The notes: generated from the letters alone by a model not told the origin. A stretch of DNA of 64,000 nucleotides from Thermoplasmata archaeon (GCA_021802125.1 JAKAAX010000006.1:71633-135632), one strand, 5' to 3'. Numbered from the stretch's first letter, positions 16,917 through 25,752 are shown. Program-made: numbers and translations.

Positions 16917-19478
16917 TCATTGGGGGCCGGCGCTCGAGACCTCTTCCAGCGGGGGCGCGAGCTCGGCGGACGGGGTTGGCGGTGCCACGGCCGACGGCGC
17001 TGCCGGATCCGGTGCCGCGGCGGGCGCCGCCTCCGTCGGACAGTTGAGCTCCGAGCTCCCCTCGTCGGACCCCTCCTTCCCTCTTCGCCGCCGAGATTGC
17101 ACCAGGGCCACCGTGCCCACAATGAGGGCTCCCGCGACGACCCAGAGGAACACGTAGGGGAATCGGGCGCTCGTGCGGAGGTCCCCCACGAATCCCGACC
17201 ACGGGCCTCCCTGGCCTGACCCGCCCGTGGAGGAGGGGGCGGAGCCTCCGAGGTGGAAGCTGACGGAGTTCGACGGCCCGCTCTGATACGCGCCGGCGAC
17301 GGAGAGCATGCTGCAGGAATACTGCGACCCTGGGGTGAGCTGGGTCACGTTGTACACGGTGGAGGTGGGTGAGATGCCGGAGATGAGCCGGGCCTCCGCG
17401 GAAGGGGTCGAGGTCGAACAGTTGATCTTGTAGCTCGTGAGGGACGAGCCGGTCGTCGGGGCCTCCCACGACAGGAAGGCGTAGGTGTCCCCCGTCGAGT
17501 CGACCGTGAGGTAGAGGGGTGGGTTGGGGAGGGAGAGGGTGGTGCCAGTGACCCAGGAGCTCCATTGCCCACGGCCCGTCGAGTTCACCCCGGCGAGGGC
17601 CATCCAGTACTGCGTCCCCGGAGCAAGTCCCTGCAGGAGGTAGGTGTTCCCTCCCGCTCCGAAGGAGCTGAGCTGGAACCCTCCCGCGCCGGCCGGGGAG
17701 GAGGCCCCTGCAGCGAGGCCAAGCGAGTAGCTCACCAGGGCCCCGGGCGGGGGAGCCCACGTGAGGGAGATGGAGCTGGAGGAGGTGTCCGTGACCGTCA
17801 GCCCCGCGGGCGCCCTGGGGACGTTCCACAGGACGACCTCCGTGAGGACCGACGGTGCCGTGGACAGGACCGTCAAGTTCGTGTAGGCCTGGCTCGCGGC
17901 CTGGACCGAGATGCCGGAGCCTGTCACCTGCCATTGCACGAACACGAACCCCGGGTTCGGAAGGGCGAGGAGCGGGTAGGGTGTCCCGACCGAGGCGGTG
18001 ACGTTCTGCCCGCTGTTGTAGACGCTTCCCCCGATCTCCACGGAGGCCGCGTTCGCGGGGGAGCTCAGGAAGGTGATGGCGCTGCGGACCACGAACGAGG
18101 CGGTCACGGTGGCCGCCTGCCCGCTCGTGGTCGTGAGCGAGGTGGTGGGGGAGTTCGGGGCGGAGATGCTCACCCCGCCCGTCCATGACCATCCGGAGAA
18201 GACGTAGCCCGAGGGGGCGGTGACCGACAGGGGGAAGGTCGGGCCGATCGGGAGGGTGGTCGACTGTCCGTTGGTGAACGTCGTCGTGCCCAGGGTGAAG
18301 GTCCCCGCAGAGGCCGGAGAGGAGTAGAACGTGACGGGCACGCCGGTCACCTTGAACGTGCAGCCCGCGCCGCTCTTGGCCTGGGCGCCGGAAGCGTCGG
18401 TGACCGTCAGGAGGGGATTCACGGTCCCGATCGCCGTGTAAACGTGGGTGGCGGGGTTGCCGGAGCCCGTGGCGCCGTCCCCGAAGGCCCAGGCGTAGCT
18501 GTAAGGGGAGCTGCCGCCGGAAGCGCTGCCGGTGAACTGGATCGTATCCCCGGCCTGGAAGCTTCCGCCGCAGTAGAGCGCCTTTCCGGTGGTCTTGTCG
18601 GCCACGGCGTAGCTGGCGGAGAGCGGGGGGGGTCCGAAGACGAAGCCCGACTGGAGGGCGGTCAGGTCGCCTCCGAAGATGTCCTGGTCGACCCCGCCCG
18701 AGATCCCGGGGTAGGACCCCGCATCGTTCCACTGGTAGTAGTTCCAGTACGCGAAGATCCCGATGTTGGGGGTGCAGCCGCCGCAGTACTCGGCGATCCA
18801 CAGGTGATAGGCGGTGACCGAGGAGTCGACGCAGTTGTTCGCGTAGTTGCTGTTCATGTAGACGATCGGGACGATGTTGAAGCCGTCGGTCGACGCGATG
18901 TAGTTCTCCACGGTCGTCATCCAGGTCACGACCCAGGAGGAGAGCGCGGAACGGCTGAGCGTGCCGCACCCCTGTTCCAGGTCGAGCGCGGGGTACATGT
19001 AGCCCGACCGGAAGTACGGCCCGGCGACGCTATCGAAGTAGTTCGCTTCCGTCGCCGCCCCGACGTTGACGGGGTCGGCGAAGTCGTAGGCGGCCATGTA
19101 GACCCCGGCCGCCTTCCCGTTCTGCTCGTTGGACGCGAAAGTGGGATCGATGTAGTAGTTCCCTTGGGAGGCCTTCGCGAACGCGAAGGAGATCCCGGCC
19201 GCATGGACGCTTCCCCAATTGATGCTACCCTGGTAGCTCGAGACATCGATCCCGTTCAGGGTCGACCGAGGCACTTCCGAGGAGAGTGAGATGCTCCCTT
19301 CCAGCAGGGAGGGATGTCCTGCGTTGGGGACGGCCGCCACCTGGGGGGACGGCCCGGGGAGGAGGTTCCCGAGGCCGACCAGCAGGAGCAGGACTAGGAA
19401 GATCGCTCCCGTGGCTCGGACGGAGGCCCAGCCTCGACCCGCGGTCACGGCGCGGCCCACCGCTCGTCTCTCGCCCAA
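16917..19478 (-). CDS. Membrane-anchored GH25 muramidase (lysozyme) with PKD, InlB-like and FN3 domains
   Basis: 853 residues. Signal helix about 24-41. GH25 domain about 75-280 with the catalytic signature of Chalaropsis-type lysozymes: G-I-D-V-S-S-Y-Q-G (Asp78), Y-P-A-L-D-L-E-Q-G (Asp166, Glu168) and the terminal V-D-Q-D-I-F (264/266). Then a PKD domain (about 285-378, with the A-F-G-D-G motif), two InlB-like beta repeats (380-462, 466-550), two FN3 domains (552-648, 650-744), a membrane helix (773-793), a run of basic residues and an acidic/Pro-rich tail. GH25 enzymes cut the MurNAc-GlcNAc bond of peptidoglycan, which archaea lack, so the target should be bacterial cell wall. Start: TTG 19478 or GTG 19448; a TATA-like GTAAAATAC lies at about 19540. 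An archaeal GH25 is known in Aciduliprofundum; this architecture is more elaborate. Confidence 0.9.
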   Translation of the reverse strand: MGERRAVGRAVTAGRGWASVRATGAIFLVLLLLVGLGNLLPGPSPQVAAVPNAGHPSLLEGSISLSSEVPRSTLNGIDVSSYQGSINWGSVHAAGISFAFAKASQGNYYIDPTFASNEQNGKAAGVYMAAYDFADPVNVGAATEANYFDSVAGPYFRSGYMYPALDLEQGCGTLSRSALSSWVVTWMTTVENYIASTDGFNIVPIVYMNSNYANNCVDSSVTAYHLWIAEYCGGCTPNIGIFAYWNYYQWNDAGSYPGISGGVDQDIFGGDLTALQSGFVFGPPPLSASYAVADKTTGKALYCGGSFQAGDTIQFTGSASGGSSPYSYAWAFGDGATGSGNPATHVYTAIGTVNPLLTVTDASGAQAKSGAGCTFKVTGVPVTFYSSPASAGTFTLGTTTFTNGQSTTLPIGPTFPLSVTAPSGYVFSGWSWTGGVSISAPNSPTTSLTTTSGQAATVTASFVVRSAITFLSSPANAASVEIGGSVYNSGQNVTASVGTPYPLLALPNPGFVFVQWQVTGSGISVQAASQAYTNLTVLSTAPSVLTEVVLWNVPRAPAGLTVTDTSSSSISLTWAPPPGALVSYSLGLAAGASSPAGAGGFQLSSFGAGGNTYLLQGLAPGTQYWMALAGVNSTGRGQWSSWVTGTTLSLPNPPLYLTVDSTGDTYAFLSWEAPTTGSSLTSYKINCSTSTPSAEARLISGISPTSTVYNVTQLTPGSQYSCSMLSVAGAYQSGPSNSVSFHLGGSAPSSTGGSGQGGPWSGFVGDLRTSARFPYVFLWVVAGALIVGTVALVQSRRRRGKEGSDEGSSELNCPTEAAPAAAPDPAAPSAVAPPTPSAELAPPLEEVSSAGPQ

Positions 19479-19681
19479 GGTCCTCAGAGAGGGGGCAAGG
19501 GTCTCCCCCCTGGATAGGTCACGTGCCCCGTGCGGTATTTTACCTTCTGCCGAGAGGACCGGGTCGCGCCAGCCCCAGCCCGGAGCCCTTCCCCGGCCCT
19601 CAGAGGAGGGAACGACCCTGCTTGGCGGCGGTCCACCGCGCGAAACACACTTGTATCTCCGCGACCTCGAAGACCGGTCTC

Positions 19682-20386
19682 ATGGCTCACCCCGGCCTCT
19701 GCCCGTACTGCCGCTCCCCCATCGGGCCGGGCTACAACTTCTGTCCCCGATGCCGCCGGCCGTTGCAGGCCGCCCTCCCTCCGGGTCCAGGCGGCGCCCC
19801 CCTCGCGGTGCCGGGGCGGCCGTTGCCGCCCGCCGCAGGGGCGGGTCCCGCGGCAGGTCCCATGGCAGGTCCCATGGCAGGTCCCATGGCAGGTCCCATG
19901 GTCGGCCCCCCGGCGGGCCCCGGGGGCGTCCAGACCCCGGCATCGTCGGACGCGACGTCCGAGAAGGACGAGCATCCCTCTCGCGGCGGGAAGAACTACT
20001 TCATCTGGATCCCGTTCATTGTCGGGGCGATCGTCATCGGCCTCGTGGTCATGATGCTCCTGCTGGTGGGCGTCCCCGTCTCCCACACCGAATCCTTCAG
20101 TTTCCACATCGTCGACCCCGGTAGCTTCAGCACCTCGTACAATCAGACGATGGTGTTCGCCCACAGCGGGACGGTCACGTTCACGTTCAACACGCTGGAT
20201 GGGAAGGGTGTGATCTTCACGCTGATGAACGACACGAAGGCGGCCCTCTACCAGACCACCTCCTCCTCGGGAGGCTCGTCCTTCACCGCCAACGCGGGGC
20301 AGACGTTCACGTTCCAGATCTTCACCTACGCGGGGGACACCGTCAGCGTGACCGGGTCCCAGTCGTACACGGGTCCGACGGTCTGA
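19682..20386 (+). CDS. Zinc-ribbon protein with one membrane helix and extracellular domain
   Basis: 234 residues from the ATG at 19682; a TATA-like TTGTATC centred about 27 bp upstream fits a leaderless transcript. The N-terminus is a cytosolic zinc ribbon (C-P-Y-C ... C-P-R-C). A Pro/Gly-rich linker follows with four A-G-P-M units encoded by a 12-bp tandem repeat, then a strongly hydrophobic helix (about 110-134) and an external beta-rich Ser/Thr domain of about 95 residues. I do not recognise the outer domain. It is divergent from the muramidase gene (203 bp between starts) and ends in a hairpin terminator shared with the converging tnpB. Function unknown. Confidence 0.75.
   Translation: MAHPGLCPYCRSPIGPGYNFCPRCRRPLQAALPPGPGGAPLAVPGRPLPPAAGAGPAAGPMAGPMAGPMAGPMVGPPAGPGGVQTPASSDATSEKDEHPSRGGKNYFIWIPFIVGAIVIGLVVMMLLLVGVPVSHTESFSFHIVDPGSFSTSYNQTMVFAHSGTVTFTFNTLDGKGVIFTLMNDTKAALYQTTSSSGGSSFTANAGQTFTFQIFTYAGDTVSVTGSQSYTGPTV
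19852..19899 (+). repeat. 12-bp tandem repeat, four exact copies
   Basis: GGCAGGTCCCAT is repeated four times without mismatch, in frame, giving A-G-P-M units in the linker of the zinc-ribbon membrane protein. An in-frame microsatellite like this can gain or lose copies by slippage and change linker length. Confidence 0.9.
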
Positions 20387-20403
20387 CGGGAGGAACCCTC
20401 CCG
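20387..20403 (+). terminator. Hairpin terminator after the zinc-ribbon gene
   Basis: CGGGAGG-AAC-CCTCCCG, a perfect 7-bp stem starting right after the stop codon at 20384-20386 and followed by a pyrimidine-rich stretch with TTT. Confidence 0.6.
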
Positions 20404-20445
20404 CCCCCTCTCTTTCGCCTTATACTCCTCTTTGAGCTGACATTG

Positions 20446-21732
20446 TTACACCAGCCCAAAGTTCGCGTCGTCTCCCTTCGATCGCTCGTCCGCAGGACCC
20501 GGACCCGTCTCCAGGTCCGGACGCCACGTCGCTGCGTCCAGGAGCGCGTTGCGCGCGCTCGGGGGAAGAGCCGCTCCCCGTAGGGCCGCCCGACCCCGGT
20601 CCAGGATCACGATCGCCGCACCCCGGTCCCGGTGCCAAGTACCCTGGCAGTGAGCGCAGTCCGAACGTCGCCACGTCGGGTGGGTCAGCGACCCTCCGCA
20701 CCGGGGGCACGTCGACGACGTCCCCCTCGCGTTCACCCGTACGACCGCGCTACGGGCCTTGTACGATACGATCCCCTGGAGCTGCCCGTGGGTCCAGGCG
20801 GAAAGCCTTCGTCGCTGGGCGCAGTCCCCTCGTCTTCGTTCCTTCAGGATCTGTTCGGTCGTCTCGGACAGGTCCTCGAAGATGATCGTGCGGTCTCCCA
20901 TAGCCTTCAGCAGGTCGTTGGCCGCTCGGTGGAGGAGCGGACGCACACAGTTCCGTTCCCTGCCGCGGTTCCGTCGCAGGACGCGCCGTTGCGCCTTGAG
21001 GTCGGTCGGGAGGTGCGCCTGGACCGACCGGCGCTTCCGTTCCATCGCCCCCTGGACCCGGGAGATCTCCTTCAGGTCGACGGACCCGATCTTGCCGTCC
21101 GAGGTGGCGAAGTCCGCGCTCGGCATGTTGAGGTCGACCCCCACGACCTCCTTGCGCACGGGTTGGGGGTTCGAGATGCGGAAGTTGAACACGAGCTTGC
21201 GGTCCGTCACGGCGAGCCCGAACTCCCCCCCGCTCTCCTTCAGGTAGCGCCAGAAGAGGGGATGGGAGGTGCCCGAGAGGTCGATCCGAACGTGCCGTTC
21301 GGGAGAGAGCGTGATGTCCAGGACCTTCCCGTCGAGCCGGTAGAGGCCGCGGTGGAGGCTCGCCTTGAGGTTCTTCCTGCGTGGGAGATGGGAGCGCATC
21401 CGTTCGAACTTCTCCGGGTCGTGGCGTCGGGCACGGCGCAGGAGCTTGTCCCAGGAGGCGAGGGTGGCCGAGGTTTCGTTGGCGATGGTCACCGCCCAGC
21501 TGGAGGCGAGGTGAGGATAGTGGCCGCGCAGCCATCGATAGGAGCGCTTGGTGGCGGCGAAGCGGGACTCCTCGGGATGAGCGCGCCAGTCGGGGAGGAG
21601 GTGGTTGACCGCGGAAGAGACATCATGGAGGGCTCGGAGCAACCCTTCCTCGGGTCGGTGCGGGAGGACCACGGTGCGTACGGCGAGGGTGTTCCTCCTC
21701 GGCACGCGTGAGAAAGGTCCGACCGCCCTCAA
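20446..21732 (-). CDS. tnpB: TnpB (IS200/IS605-family RNA-guided nuclease), solitary
   Basis: 428 residues. RuvC-type active site visible: G-V-D-L-N (Asp200), I-I-F-E-D-L (Glu286), and W-H-R-D-R-G-A-A (Asp369), with the zinc finger C-P-R-C ... C-A-H-C (342, 345, 359, 362) between the last two. The helical WED/REC part occupies the N-terminal 190 residues. All three acidic residues and four cysteines are present, so it may be active. No tnpA transposase is adjacent, as in IS1341-type elements. TnpB proteins are guided by an omegaRNA that overlaps the 3' end of the gene and the element's right end, which here would be around 20400-20600 on the minus strand. The start is uncertain: the longest frame uses TTG at 21732. 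The last 40 residues after the RuvC motif are Pro/Asp-rich and may also be part of the omegaRNA region. Confidence 0.88.
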   Translation of the reverse strand: MRAVGPFSRVPRRNTLAVRTVVLPHRPEEGLLRALHDVSSAVNHLLPDWRAHPEESRFAATKRSYRWLRGHYPHLASSWAVTIANETSATLASWDKLLRRARRHDPEKFERMRSHLPRRKNLKASLHRGLYRLDGKVLDITLSPERHVRIDLSGTSHPLFWRYLKESGGEFGLAVTDRKLVFNFRISNPQPVRKEVVGVDLNMPSADFATSDGKIGSVDLKEISRVQGAMERKRRSVQAHLPTDLKAQRRVLRRNRGRERNCVRPLLHRAANDLLKAMGDRTIIFEDLSETTEQILKERRRGDCAQRRRLSAWTHGQLQGIVSYKARSAVVRVNARGTSSTCPRCGGSLTHPTWRRSDCAHCQGTWHRDRGAAIVILDRGRAALRGAALPPSARNALLDAATWRPDLETGPGPADERSKGDDANFGLV

Positions 21733-21789
21733 GAAGCTCGAGGGAAGGATGAAACAGTGTGCTAGGTGAGGTCCAAGCTCGGTGTCACC

Positions 21790-21812
21790 TTTTCAACTGA
21801 AAACGCAATAGG
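21790..21812 (+). promoter_or_regulatory. Promoter of the DHA2 MFS gene: palindrome next to a TATA-like element
   Basis: TTTTCA-AC-TGAAAA (21790-21803) is an inverted repeat with 6-bp arms. A weak TATA-like CAATAG at about 21806-21811 follows, 31 bp before the ATG at 21840. The palindrome covers the BRE position, as expected for a repressor or activator site. It could instead be the left-end hairpin of the tnpB element. Confidence 0.45.
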
Positions 21813-21839
21813 GCAACTCTCCTGCGAAACCTCGCGAAC

Positions 21840-23291
21840 ATGGAGGAGTCCAACGCCGCGCTCCTGGTGGTCGTCGTCGGCACGCTGATGGCGGCCGTGG
21901 ACGGCACCATCATGATCCTGGCCCTCCCCACGGTGGGGAGCGACCTGCACTCCGACCTCACGACCATCATCTGGACCATCCTGATCTACTTCCTCGTCAC
22001 GGCCGTGCTGACGACCCAGATGGGTCGCATAGGCGACATCTTCGGTCGGTCCCGCTTCTACAACGCCGGCTTCGGCGTCTTCACCTTCGGGTCCTTCCTG
22101 TGCGGCATCGCTCCCACGGCCGAGGCCCTGGTGGGGTTCCGCGCCGTCCAGGCGGTCGGCGGCGCGATGATCGTCGCGAACGGGAGCGCGGTCATCTCGG
22201 ACCACTTCCCTCCACAGCGGCGGGGCGCGGCCTTCGGGTACACGGTCTTCGGTTGGAACGTCGGGGCCGTGCTGGGCATCCTGCTGGGCGGCCTCATCAC
22301 GACGTACTTCAGCTGGCGCCTCATCTTCTTCATCAACGTCCCGATCGGGATCCTCGCGGTCCTGCTGGGCTACCTTAGCCTCCGGGACAAGGAACGAACA
22401 GGGGCCAAGCTCGACCTGCCCGGCGCTGCGGTGCTGACCGCAGTGCTCTCCCTCTCCGCCTACGGGGCCATCGACCTGGCGTCCCACGGCGCCACTATGG
22501 AGAACGTGCTCTTGATCGCGGGAGGGCTCGCCCTCCTCGCCCCGTTCATCTGGATCGAGATGCGGTCGCCCAGCCCCACGATCGACATGTCCTATTTCCG
22601 GGACCGCTTGATGAGCTTCTCGCTCCTCTCCGCTTTCCTTCAGGGGATCGGGTATCTCTCGGTGGTCTTCCTTCTGACCATGTACCTCCAGGGCGTGATG
22701 GGGCTCACCCCGCTCTACGCCGCGATCCTGCTCGTACCCGGCTACGTGATCTCGAGCATGCTCTCGCCCTTCATGGGGAGGCTCGCGGACCGTCTCGGGG
22801 CGAGGATCATGGCCACCGGAGGGATCCTGTTCATGATCGTGGGAGTGGTCGCGTACATCTTCTTCGGGGTCCACACCCCCGTGCTCTGGGTCGTCCCGGT
22901 CTCGATCGTCACGGGTTTCGGCGGGGCGATGTACTGGCCGGCCAACAACAGCGCGATCATGTCCCTCGCACGGCGAGGGTCCTATGGCTCGATCTCGGGC
23001 CTGAGGAGCACGCTCACGAGCGTGGGCAACCTGCTCAGTTTCGTGACCACCATTGCCGTGGCCGGACTGACGCTACCCCGTTCGGTCGCCTTCCAAGTCT
23101 TCCTGGGCACCTCGAACTTGCGAGGTGGGCTGGCCGTCTCCTTCCTCGATGGGCTCCACGCAGCCTTGGCCGTCTCGGCGGTCATCCTGGTGGTGGCCGC
23201 GCTCGTATCCTACACACGCTCCACCGGGCCCTACCAGGGCCCCACCGCGGGACCGCTCGCGCCTCCTCCATCCTCCCCCGTCCCGAAGTAG
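21840..23291 (+). CDS. MFS drug/proton antiporter, DHA2 (14-helix) family
   Basis: 483 residues with about 14 hydrophobic segments. The N-terminal signature (L-M-A-A-V-D-G-T-I-M-I-L-A-L-P-T-V, then G-R-I-G-D-I-F-G-R in loop 2-3 and R-A-V-Q-A-V-G-G-A in helix 4) is that of EmrB/QacA-type exporters, which exchange protons for hydrophobic drugs or metabolites. The motif C-like G-P-x-x-G region in helix 5 is degenerate (G-A-V-L-G-I-L-L-G-G). The start at 21840 fits a short-leader transcript. It stands alone on the plus strand, with an upstream palindrome that may bind a regulator. Confidence 0.9.
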   Translation: MEESNAALLVVVVGTLMAAVDGTIMILALPTVGSDLHSDLTTIIWTILIYFLVTAVLTTQMGRIGDIFGRSRFYNAGFGVFTFGSFLCGIAPTAEALVGFRAVQAVGGAMIVANGSAVISDHFPPQRRGAAFGYTVFGWNVGAVLGILLGGLITTYFSWRLIFFINVPIGILAVLLGYLSLRDKERTGAKLDLPGAAVLTAVLSLSAYGAIDLASHGATMENVLLIAGGLALLAPFIWIEMRSPSPTIDMSYFRDRLMSFSLLSAFLQGIGYLSVVFLLTMYLQGVMGLTPLYAAILLVPGYVISSMLSPFMGRLADRLGARIMATGGILFMIVGVVAYIFFGVHTPVLWVVPVSIVTGFGGAMYWPANNSAIMSLARRGSYGSISGLRSTLTSVGNLLSFVTTIAVAGLTLPRSVAFQVFLGTSNLRGGLAVSFLDGLHAALAVSAVILVVAALVSYTRSTGPYQGPTAGPLAPPPSSPVPK

Positions 23292-23426
23292 GACGGAGAG
23301 AGGAGGGGGGACGCGCGCCGTCCTCCGTCCGTCACGACCTGCGTGGAGAGACCGTCAAGTTCCTTTCAGGCCCCGTGGCGCCGATGACGAGGGAGGTCCC
23401 GAAATTGGTCCGTGAAGCTAGGGGTC

Positions 23427-24179
23427 CTAGCCCACCGATCCCGCGCTCGAAGGGGATAGGAGGTTCGATGACGCCCTGGCCTTGGCCGCCTCGTTCCGGA
23501 GGACCACGATGCCCGCGAAGATGGCCCACAAGATGACCGGGAACGCGACCACGCGCTCGAGCCCGCCCTCGCCGAGACCGAAGTAGATGCCCTTGGTGAG
23601 CTCGTTCTGGATGTAGAAGGCGAGGGCCACGACCGAGAGGATCCCGAGCCCGAGGGTGAGCAAGGCGTGGCGGCCCCAGACCTTGTCCCCCCACATGGCG
23701 ATCCCCATCATGGTGAGACCGATGTTCGCGAACCCGAACGTGAAGACCGAGAAGTAGTCGTGAGCCAGCCCTCCCATCGCCGTGGTCGACTCGGTGAAGA
23801 TGCCGATGCAGATCGCGCCCAGACATCCGATGCAGACGACCCACGCCGCCGGGTAGGTCCGTCCGTTCTTCGGGAGGACGGGGTAGAGGGCCACGATCCC
23901 CGCGATGGCCAGGAACCCGAGGATCATGACCGAGCTGTTGAAGATCCAATCGTAGCCCCAGCCGTGGATGTTCACCCCCAGGTCGCTGATCGTGTTCGAT
24001 CCGATGCCGACGTCGTAGTAGCCGGGTCGCAGCGCCTGCTCGACGGCCATCGCGATGAAGAACTGGACGGAGCCCACGATGAGGAGCACCGCACCGAGAC
24101 GGACCCGAGAGAGCGAAGCCCAAGGTTTGGAGACGGCGTGGGTCACCGGGGCCGCGTCCTGTTCCACGTCCTCGCCCAT
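23427..24179 (-). CDS. DUF998 membrane protein
   Basis: 250 residues with about six membrane helices. The segment with G-Y-Y-D-V-G-x-x-S-N-T-I-S-D-L-G-V after helix 1, the later S-V-F-T-F-G-F-A-N-I-G, and the overall helix spacing match DUF998, an uncharacterised archaeal/bacterial family of integral membrane proteins. No catalytic motif is obvious. The ATG at 24179 lies 29 bp from a TATA-like TCTTAAGT, so the transcript is probably leaderless. The 3' neighbour on the opposite strand is the MFS gene (convergent). Confidence 0.75.
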   Translation of the reverse strand: MGEDVEQDAAPVTHAVSKPWASLSRVRLGAVLLIVGSVQFFIAMAVEQALRPGYYDVGIGSNTISDLGVNIHGWGYDWIFNSSVMILGFLAIAGIVALYPVLPKNGRTYPAAWVVCIGCLGAICIGIFTESTTAMGGLAHDYFSVFTFGFANIGLTMMGIAMWGDKVWGRHALLTLGLGILSVVALAFYIQNELTKGIYFGLGEGGLERVVAFPVILWAIFAGIVVLRNEAAKARASSNLLSPSSAGSVG

Positions 24180-24203
24180 AGTTCGGCCGCCCCACTCTCC
24201 ATG

Positions 24204-24223
24204 GACTTAAGATGGTAACATCT
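24204..24223 (-). promoter_or_regulatory. Promoter of the DUF998 gene with adjacent inverted repeat
   Basis: TATA-like TCTTAAGT (24204-24211, minus strand) is abutted by AGATG-GTAA-CATCT (24210-24223), an inverted repeat with 5-bp arms at the BRE position. Confidence 0.4.
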
Positions 24224-24417
24224 CACGAAACCCGGGTCAGCCCTCATCCCGGGCTCGCGGAGCGCGGGACGGGCCCTCCAGCCCGATCTGCTGGCCACCC
24301 TTGACCACCCTTGGCCACCCTCTCGCCCGCTGGATGGGCATGCGCTGAAGGCGAGCAAGCTTCGCGAGGGCGACGTCCGGTTCGGAGCGAACGACGCGCT
24401 CGAAGAGGACGTTCGTC

Positions 24418-25671
24418 CTACGCTCGGTCCTTCTGGATGGGGATGCGGGTCGCGGCGTACCTCAGAAGGAGGAAGCCGGGAAAGGCAGGGAGGACCATGA
24501 TGCCCCACTCCAAGAGCGGGTTGCTCACCGACGCGAGCACCGCTCCCCCGATGAACACCGCGGCGAGCCCGGAGGCCCCCGCGAAGGTCCCGAAGGCTCC
24601 GTTGTAGGCTCCGACCTCTCCGCTCGGGGCGAGATTGGAGGGCAGGGTCGAAGTGGGGATGGACCCCAGGTTCTCGCCGACCGTGAGCACCAGGGTCGCG
24701 AGGAAGAAGAACGCCACCGGGAGCAGGAGCAGCAGTGTCGAGAGCCCCAGCATCAGGAACGCGGCGACGTAGAGGGCTCCCCCCAGGATCGCGATGGTGG
24801 TGTGACGCAGTCCGAGCACCATCCGAGTCGTGGAGAACTGGCCGACCACGACCACCACGCCGTTCAGAGCGAAGCCGATCCCGAGCATCGCGTAGGAGAT
24901 GCCCATCTTGTTGTGCACGAACAGGGAGTAGGTCACGTTCCACTGGCTCGAGGTCAGCCCCACCAGCGCGAATCCGAGGGCCGCCAGCAGCGCAGTACGA
25001 TCGGCCAGGAGCAGCGAGAAGCTCTCGCGGAGCGACCTCGAGTGGGGAGCGATGGGCTTCGGGGGCTTCGCGGAGGCGGGAGAGGGAGCTTCCGAGCGCA
25101 TCCCCCGGTCATACGGGGAAGGCCGTAGGAACGCCAGCACGATGAGCGTCGCCACGCCGATGATCGTGGCCGAGAGGGCTACGGTCCACGGAAAACCGAG
25201 GTAGACGACCAGGCTCCCCCCGACCGCCACCCCCGCCGCGAATCCCGCATTGAAGCTGATCCGGTACCAGGTGAAGGCCATGGTCCGCTCCGAACCCTTC
25301 TCCCAGTCCGCGATGTACGCGGAGAAGGCCGGGCCCGTCGCCGCGAGGACACATCCGGCGACTCCAGCAACGGCGACCCCCAGCACCAGCGAGTGGATCT
25401 GGAAGGCGTACGCAAGCGCTGCCGTCGATGTGGCCTCGGCCGCCAGACTGAGCACGATGAGCCTTCGACGCCCGACCCGGTCGGTCCAGAGGCCTCCCAC
25501 GAAGCCGAAGGGGAGCTGCAAAGCTCCCAGTCCGACGAAGATGATCCCGAGCTCCAGGTAGCCCACGTGAAGGATGGAGTACAGGAACAGGGCGAGGAAC
25601 GGGTTGTAGATCGCCGCTCCGAAGGTACGGACCGCGTACCCTAACGAGAGCAGCCGAAGGTCGCGCTCCAC
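24418..25671 (-). CDS. MFS transporter (12-helix)
   Basis: 417 residues with about 12 helices. The loop 2-3 signature G-L-W-T-D-R-V-G-R-R-R is clear, and a cytosolic central loop (about 190-218) is rich in Pro, Ser and Lys. The family is MdtH/YnfM-like; the substrate is unknown, and sugar or drug export are both possible. The start is a GTG at 25671, 28 bp downstream of a TATA-like ATTATCC, fitting a leaderless mRNA. It follows the hemerythrin gene on the same strand but is separated from it by a terminator hairpin and its own promoter. Confidence 0.85.
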   Translation of the reverse strand: MERDLRLLSLGYAVRTFGAAIYNPFLALFLYSILHVGYLELGIIFVGLGALQLPFGFVGGLWTDRVGRRRLIVLSLAAEATSTAALAYAFQIHSLVLGVAVAGVAGCVLAATGPAFSAYIADWEKGSERTMAFTWYRISFNAGFAAGVAVGGSLVVYLGFPWTVALSATIIGVATLIVLAFLRPSPYDRGMRSEAPSPASAKPPKPIAPHSRSLRESFSLLLADRTALLAALGFALVGLTSSQWNVTYSLFVHNKMGISYAMLGIGFALNGVVVVVGQFSTTRMVLGLRHTTIAILGGALYVAAFLMLGLSTLLLLLPVAFFFLATLVLTVGENLGSIPTSTLPSNLAPSGEVGAYNGAFGTFAGASGLAAVFIGGAVLASVSNPLLEWGIMVLPAFPGFLLLRYAATRIPIQKDRA

Positions 25672-25693
25672 ACTCCGAACGGGGTGGGCTTCA

Positions 25694-25719
25694 CGGATAA
25701 TGTGACCCCCTAGGGGTCA
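25694..25719 (-). promoter_or_regulatory. Promoter of the MFS gene with perfect 17-bp palindrome
   Basis: TGACCCC-CTA-GGGGTCA (25703-25719) is an inverted repeat with perfect 7-bp arms directly upstream of the TATA-like element ATTATCC (about 25696-25702), which is 28 bp from the GTG start at 25671. The placement suits an operator. Confidence 0.55.
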
Positions 25720-25720
25720 A

Positions 25721-25740
25721 GGCCCTCGCTCACGAGGGCC
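25721..25740 (-). terminator. Hairpin after the hemerythrin gene
   Basis: GGCCCTCG-CTCA-CGAGGGCC, a perfect 8-bp stem with a 4-nt loop, 12 bp after the hemerythrin stop codon at 25753-25755. Confidence 0.55.
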
Positions 25741-25752
25741 GGGGGTCGAAAC

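Noticed and set aside
16843..18969. Minus-strand frame of about 708 codons in another phase of the muramidase region
   Set aside because: Arg/His/Leu-rich shadow; the in-phase frame has the GH25 motifs.
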